Origin: an uncultured Bacilli bacterium
GTDB lineage: Bacteria; Bacillota_I; Bacilli_A; RF39; UBA660
Length of the DNA stretch: 50,828 nucleotides
Assembly (NCBI GenBank): GCA_910586295.1
Contig: CAJUGE010000103.1
Location: 1 to 50,828 of the forward strand
Reading direction: 5' to 3'
The position numbers were made by a program, and so were the translations under genes. Below, piece by piece: positions 47,806 to 50,828 of the stretch (positions are counted from its first letter, which is position 1; each line of letters starts with the position of its first letter). Below the pieces are notes generated by a model that had not been told where the DNA came from, did not search any database, and saw nothing but the letters and a program-made list of their open reading frames with translations.

Positions 47806-47831
47806 AAAAAAATCCCTAATTCATAGGGAAA
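47806..47831 (-). terminator. Phage-supplied terminator for tRNA-Gln
   Basis: TCCCTA (47813-47818) and TAGGGA (47824-47829) flank ATTCA. On the minus strand they are followed by TTTTTTTATA. It is directly downstream of the tRNA and replaces the host terminator moved to 8226 by integration. Confidence 0.75.
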
Positions 47832-47842
47832 AATTACATTAA

Positions 47843-47858
47843 TGGTTGCCCTACTAGG
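47843..47858. repeat. attR core (16 bp)
   Basis: TGGTTGCCCTACTAGG is the 3' end of tRNA-Gln including CCA, identical to 8271-8286. Confidence 0.92.
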
Positions 47859-47917
47859 ATTCGAACCTAGGAATGTCTGAGTCAGAGTCAGATGCCTTAC
47901 CGCTTGGCTATAGGGCA
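47843..47917 (-). tRNA. tRNA-Gln (anticodon CTG), prophage attachment site
   Basis: A canonical cloverleaf: acceptor TGCCCTA/TAGGGCA, A73 and encoded CCA; D stem GCC/GGC; anticodon stem TCTGA/TCAGA with loop CTCTGAC (anticodon CTG); T arm with loop TTCGAAT and stem CCTAG/CTAGG. The prophage core is its last 16 bases, so integration restores the gene exactly. Confidence 0.95.
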
Positions 47918-48003
47918 ATTTTTACTTACTAATATATTTTATCATTAAAATTAGTAGATGTAAACTTATTATGTGTGATAAAATAAGAAAGAAAGGATAT
48001 GTT

Positions 48004-48465
48004 ATGAATATAAGAATAGAGTTAAATGATGTTAGCGAAGTTTTAAATAAATTTAATAGTGATATGATTAATCAAGAGCTTGATGACTATATTATTAGTT
48101 TTTGTGAGAATAAATTTTTTAGAAAGAAAAGTATATCTTTGGAGGTTTATGGCATTAAATCTTCTAAAGATAGAGAGATATTTCAAGATATGATTCATAA
48201 TCATTACAAAAATAAAGTTAATTTTTATAGTAAGTTGGATAAGTTTGATGATTATTATAGGTTGTGTTTATTAATATTAGGGATTCTTGCTATTTTACTT
48301 TCTGAGAATTTTGTATCATTTTTAAGTGAGTTATTTTTGATTGCTGGTTGGGTGGTTATTTGGGAAATAGTTTATGATGTAATCTTTAATGAAATTAGAA
48401 GAAAAAGAAAAGAGAATATTTATAAGAAATTAGCTAATTCAGATATTATTTTCATAGATAAGTAA
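48004..48465 (+). CDS. Small membrane protein of unknown function, 153 aa
   Basis: Soluble N-terminal part (about 1-75, with an alpha/beta start MNIRIELNDVSEVLNKFN), two transmembrane helices (about 80-115: LCLLILGILAILLSENF and LFLIAGWVVIWEIVYDVIF), then a basic cytoplasmic end. ATG 48004 has AAAGGAT upstream; the longer frame from 47971 has none. I do not recognise the family. It is the first chromosomal gene right of the tRNA and is closed by a bidirectional terminator. Confidence 0.75.
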   Translation: MNIRIELNDVSEVLNKFNSDMINQELDDYIISFCENKFFRKKSISLEVYGIKSSKDREIFQDMIHNHYKNKVNFYSKLDKFDDYYRLCLLILGILAILLSENFVSFLSELFLIAGWVVIWEIVYDVIFNEIRRKRKENIYKKLANSDIIFIDK

Positions 48466-48499
48466 ATATTATTTTGAGACTTATTTTTTGAATTTTAAA

Positions 48500-48540
48500 A
48501 GACATGTAAGTATTTAAATTATTTACATGTCTATATTTTT
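48500..48540. terminator. Bidirectional terminator between converging genes
   Basis: AGACATGTAA (48500-48509) pairs with TTACATGTCT (48523-48532). T-rich sequence follows on both strands (ATATTTTT on plus, TTTTAAAATT on minus). Confidence 0.78.
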
Positions 48541-49279
48541 AAACTCTTGCGCAACCATCTACTCCTAAGATTTGACCTGTAATATAAGAAGCCATGTCAC
48601 TTGCTAAAAATAGAAATGCGTTTGCTATGTCTTCTGGTTCACCTATTCTTCCTAGAGGTATTGATTTTATTAGAGGTTCAATCATGTTTTCTGGAAGAGA
48701 AGCAACCATATCTGTTTTTGTTATACCAGGCGCTACTGCATTTACTCTAATACCTAATGGTGCTAATTCTCTTGCGAGAGATAAAGTTATACCATTTACT
48801 GCGAATTTACTAGCAGGATACATTACTCCTGCAGGTTGTCCGTATTTACTTACCATTGAACTTGTGTTTAAAATTACTCCTTTTGTTTCTTTTAAATATG
48901 GAATAATTGCTTTTGAACATATGAACACAGATTTTATGTTTACGTTTTCAACTTTTTCGTATTCTTCTATAGAAAATTCTTCTATTTTTGTGTTTGATGA
49001 GATTCCAGCGTTATTTACTAGAATGTCAATTCGTCCATACATTGAATGAATATTTTTAAAACATTCTTTAATACTTTGTTCATCACTAAGGTTTGGGTAA
49101 AGCCCTATTACTTCATAGTTTTGATTTTCATTTTTGAGTTTTTCTAATGCTTTATTTACTGTTTCTTCTCTAGAGCCCAAAAGAATTACTTTGGCATTAT
49201 TTTGTAAGAATTTTCTTACTATTTCATAGCCTATCCCTCTAGTGCCACCTGTTACTATTGCTACTTTATCTTTTATCAT
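48539..49279 (-). CDS. SDR-family oxidoreductase (FabG / hydroxysteroid dehydrogenase type)
   Basis: This is a classical short-chain dehydrogenase: cofactor motif TGGTRGIG (residues 9-16), NNAGISSN near residue 88, catalytic Ser in LNTSSMV near residue 138 and Tyr-Lys in YPASK near 153, then RVNAVAPGITKTDMVA and the C-terminal ITGQILGVDG. The R at the start of the second strand (GSREE) suggests NADP(H). By eye it is close both to FabG (3-oxoacyl-ACP reductase) and to gut BaiA/7-alpha-HSDH enzymes (TGGTRGIG, SN after NNAGI, VMYPASK). The exact substrate cannot be decided. A single gene with no fab cluster next to it favours an accessory dehydrogenase. Confidence 0.85.
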   Translation of the reverse strand: MIKDKVAIVTGGTRGIGYEIVRKFLQNNAKVILLGSREETVNKALEKLKNENQNYEVIGLYPNLSDEQSIKECFKNIHSMYGRIDILVNNAGISSNTKIEEFSIEEYEKVENVNIKSVFICSKAIIPYLKETKGVILNTSSMVSKYGQPAGVMYPASKFAVNGITLSLARELAPLGIRVNAVAPGITKTDMVASLPENMIEPLIKSIPLGRIGEPEDIANAFLFLASDMASYITGQILGVDGCARV

Positions 49280-49295
49280 ATTTTATTTTCTCCTT

Positions 49296-49706
49296 TTACC
49301 ATATCAAATATATAAATGATGCTATAATGAAGAGCGTAGATAATAAACTTGCTATTAATCCTATTATTCCATATACAGATTTTTTCTTTCTTGAGCCTAG
49401 CACAGATAATACTAGTGCTGGTATTGAAGGCGCTAATGGAATCATACAAAATATTATCGCACAATATATCTTTATTATTAATTCTTCACTTATAAGTTCT
49501 CTACGTCCTACGCTTAATCCTAGTGACATTATCAAAATTATTAGAAATCCTATTATTCCTAATACCATTCCGATTATAGAAAATATTTCTTCTTTATTTA
49601 TTTTAGCATTATTATTTGGGACTTTACTTATAAATTTCCCACATTTTATACATATATCTGCTTGTTCTTCTAATTTAGCACCACAATTAGTACAATATTT
49701 ATTCAT
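49296..49706 (-). CDS. Zinc-ribbon membrane protein, 136 aa
   Basis: The N-terminus has a zinc ribbon (YCTNCGAKLEEQADICIKCGKF; CxxC...CxxC), followed by three membrane segments (about 45-65, 82-102, 112-136). This is a common membrane protein architecture of Bacillota with no known function. It lies 17 bases before the SDR gene start on the same strand and may share transcription. Confidence 0.82.
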   Translation of the reverse strand: MNKYCTNCGAKLEEQADICIKCGKFISKVPNNNAKINKEEIFSIIGMVLGIIGFLIILIMSLGLSVGRRELISEELIIKIYCAIIFCMIPLAPSIPALVLSVLGSRKKKSVYGIIGLIASLLSTLFIIASFIYLIW

Positions 49707-49729
49707 TTTTACTTCCTTCTTCCTTTTTA

Positions 49730-50332
49730 TTATTTTTCCTTTTTCATACTAAGAGACTTTTTTACTTTAGCTATAAAAACTTTTCCATTTTCAAATACTA
49801 TATACTCATCATATTCTATATCGTCTATTGGATATATATTTCTAACTCTTTTTAATTGCTTTTTGCCTTCTAAAAACGATTGTAAGTCCCCATTTAATTT
49901 TATATATTCTAAGACGCTATATTCATATTTTTCTTGAAATTCACTGACAAATCCAAAAATTCTTTCTTTTAACAATGGTTCTATTTTGTTTGCCATTTTA
50001 CTATTATGAGTTTTTATTGCGTTTAAGTAAGAAGCAACTACATTTTCATATGAAATATAAGCATCTACTCCTAAAATGTTACTTTTTCGTGGGTAAGAGA
50101 GCAGAAACTTTGCTGTAGGGCTTTCTATTTTTATAAGAAATTCTCTAATAGGTAATGTGCTATTTTCAATTTCAAAGTATGCTATTTCAGTTATCATTAA
50201 TCCTATTTCTTCTCTTATTTCTTTGGATTTTTCAAGTCCTAATGTTTCATAAGCTTCTTCTGCTATTGTGCCTAGTGAATTATAGTCTACTACCATGTAG
50301 TTCTCTTTAATTATTTTTACTTCTTCTTTCAT
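49730..50332 (-). CDS. Unknown protein, 200 aa
   Basis: The protein is not recognised. It starts with a short beta region (EVKIIKENYMVVDYNSLGT) and then is mostly helical (IAEEAYETLGLEKSKEIREEIGLMITEIA). The C-terminal end has a beta-rich stretch (DEYIVFENGKVFIAKVKKS). It is soluble, with no catalytic motif. It stands 23 bases before the zinc-ribbon gene in the same orientation, so an operon of three is possible. Confidence 0.68.
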   Translation of the reverse strand: MKEEVKIIKENYMVVDYNSLGTIAEEAYETLGLEKSKEIREEIGLMITEIAYFEIENSTLPIREFLIKIESPTAKFLLSYPRKSNILGVDAYISYENVVASYLNAIKTHNSKMANKIEPLLKERIFGFVSEFQEKYEYSVLEYIKLNGDLQSFLEGKKQLKRVRNIYPIDDIEYDEYIVFENGKVFIAKVKKSLSMKKEK

Positions 50333-50470
50333 TTTTTCCTTTCAACAAATCACCTTTATTCTTTCATTTTTATTTTATCATGTATAAATATATATGTAAA
50401 TTAGTTGATATTATATTTTTAGAAAAAAAGAGAAGGATTTTACTATTAATTATAGATATAATCCTTAACT

Positions 50471-50704
50471 TTATTCAAAAAATTTATATAATGGTACATT
50501 TAATGCTTCACTTATTTTGTATAAGTTATATAACCCTATTCCTTGAGTGTTCTTTTTACTTTCTAAGGCACCTATAAGAGAGGTTGATACTCCTACTATA
50601 CTTGCTAATTTTCTTTGTGACATGTTCCCACCATCAGCATTATATAAAAGTCTATATTTTTTTACGTTTTTACCTATTAATTCATTCAACTTTATTTCGG
50701 TCAT
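50471..50704 (-). CDS. XRE-family transcriptional regulator, 77 aa
   Basis: An XRE HTH domain fills the protein: KNVKKYRLLYNADGGNMSQRKLASIVGVSTSLIGALESKKN (landmarks MSQRKLASIVGVS and TSLIGALESKK), then YNLYKISEALNVPLYKFFE. AGGAGG stands 8 bases before ATG 50704; the longer frame from 50710 overlaps this site. It is a small single-domain regulator of the host. Its leader includes the inverted repeat GTGCCTAG/CTAGGCAC at 50736 and 50775. Confidence 0.87.
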   Translation of the reverse strand: MTEIKLNELIGKNVKKYRLLYNADGGNMSQRKLASIVGVSTSLIGALESKKNTQGIGLYNLYKISEALNVPLYKFFE

Positions 50705-50775
50705 TTTCAAAACCTCCTTTATTTTATGAATGTGCCTAGCAGTACGAACTCACTACTTTTCGATTTTAAATACCA

Positions 50776-50828
50776 CTAGGCACGGTTGACATCGGCACTT
50801 ATGGCTTCACTCACTACACTTTTATAAG
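50776..50828 (-). CDS. Possible C-terminal end of a gene running out of the window
   Basis: One minus-strand frame from the window end reads YKSVVSEAISADVNRA and then stops (TAG at 50778-50776), which looks like a protein C-terminus. The inverted repeat GTGCCTAG/CTAGGCAC overlaps its stop. With only 17 codons visible, the call is tentative. Confidence 0.3.
   Translation of the reverse strand, partial: YKSVVSEAISADVNRA

Larger units (their letters stand above)
8271..47858. mobile_element. Complete siphovirus-type prophage integrated in tRNA-Gln
   Basis: The element is bounded by two exact copies of the 16-bp TGGTTGCCCTACTAGG. The right copy is the 3' end of an intact tRNA-Gln, and a tyrosine integrase lies next to it. 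All modules expected of a temperate siphophage are present: integration, CI/Cro-type control, replication, recombination, late regulator, packaging, head, tail with a long tape measure, and lysis. No essential structural gene looks broken. Two genes appear to use non-ATG starts, so the prophage may be intact. The late genes all lie on the minus strand. The extent is defined by the att cores. Confidence 0.95.

Noticed and set aside
8271..47858. CRISPR arrays or insertion sequences
   Set aside because: No regularly spaced repeats and no transposase-like protein or terminal inverted repeats were found anywhere in the window.

Overview
The window is AT-rich chromosomal DNA of a low-GC Bacillota-type bacterium. 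The evidence is uvrB, strong AGGAGG-type ribosome binding sites, standard-code TGA stops, CmpB-like and Mbeg1-like proteins, and a bile-acid/FabG-type short-chain dehydrogenase typical of gut clostridia and relatives. The exact lineage cannot be read from the sequence. Most of the window (8271-47858, about 39.6 kb) is a siphovirus-type prophage inserted in the 3' end of a tRNA-Gln(CUG) gene. The tRNA is intact at the right junction, and its last 16 bases, including the encoded CCA, are repeated exactly at the left junction.

Left flank (1-8270): uvrB (partial), a frameshifted gene, three uncharacterised or membrane genes on the minus strand, a 962-residue protein of unknown function on the plus strand, and a strong bidirectional terminator that probably once served both that gene and the tRNA. 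Right flank (47843-50828): the tRNA, a small membrane protein gene, an SDR oxidoreductase, a zinc-ribbon membrane protein, an unknown gene, an XRE regulator and possibly the tail of one more gene.

Prophage layout, read leftward from the integrase: int (plus) next to attR; a lysogeny module (CI-like repressor, MazF/PemK-like protein, a 54-residue protein with its own tandem promoters and terminator, ImmA-like protease, PH-domain membrane protein); divergent Cro-like gene; then a long leftward early operon: replication (DnaD-like loader, DnaB-like helicase), recombination (Rad52/Sak-type annealing protein, PD-(D/E)XK exonuclease, NinB-like protein, SSB), two DNA methyltransferases, two paralogous proteins with diversity-generating-retroelement-like variable repeats, YopX and many small proteins. 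Next come a ribbon-helix-helix gene with its own operator, a KilAC antirepressor and an ArpU/RinA-like late activator. Directly after the activator lies a likely late promoter with four helically phased GTGCCA boxes. Its transcript starts with about 370-390 nt of strongly folded, apparently noncoding RNA, then a tiny membrane protein, an odd tRNA, and the late genes: TerS, TerL, portal, minor capsid protein fused to a metallopeptidase, scaffold (with a structured leader), major capsid, connectors, tail tube, chaperones, tape measure, tail tip, holin-like proteins and a CHAP endolysin, ending in a terminator.

The observations most worth following up are the pair of DGR-like variable repeats with no reverse transcriptase in the window, the structured late-leader RNA beside a non-standard tRNA, the phased activator boxes, the capsid-metallopeptidase fusion, the 23-bp motif shared by int and a putative excisionase gene, and two genes that seem to use CUG and AUA starts.
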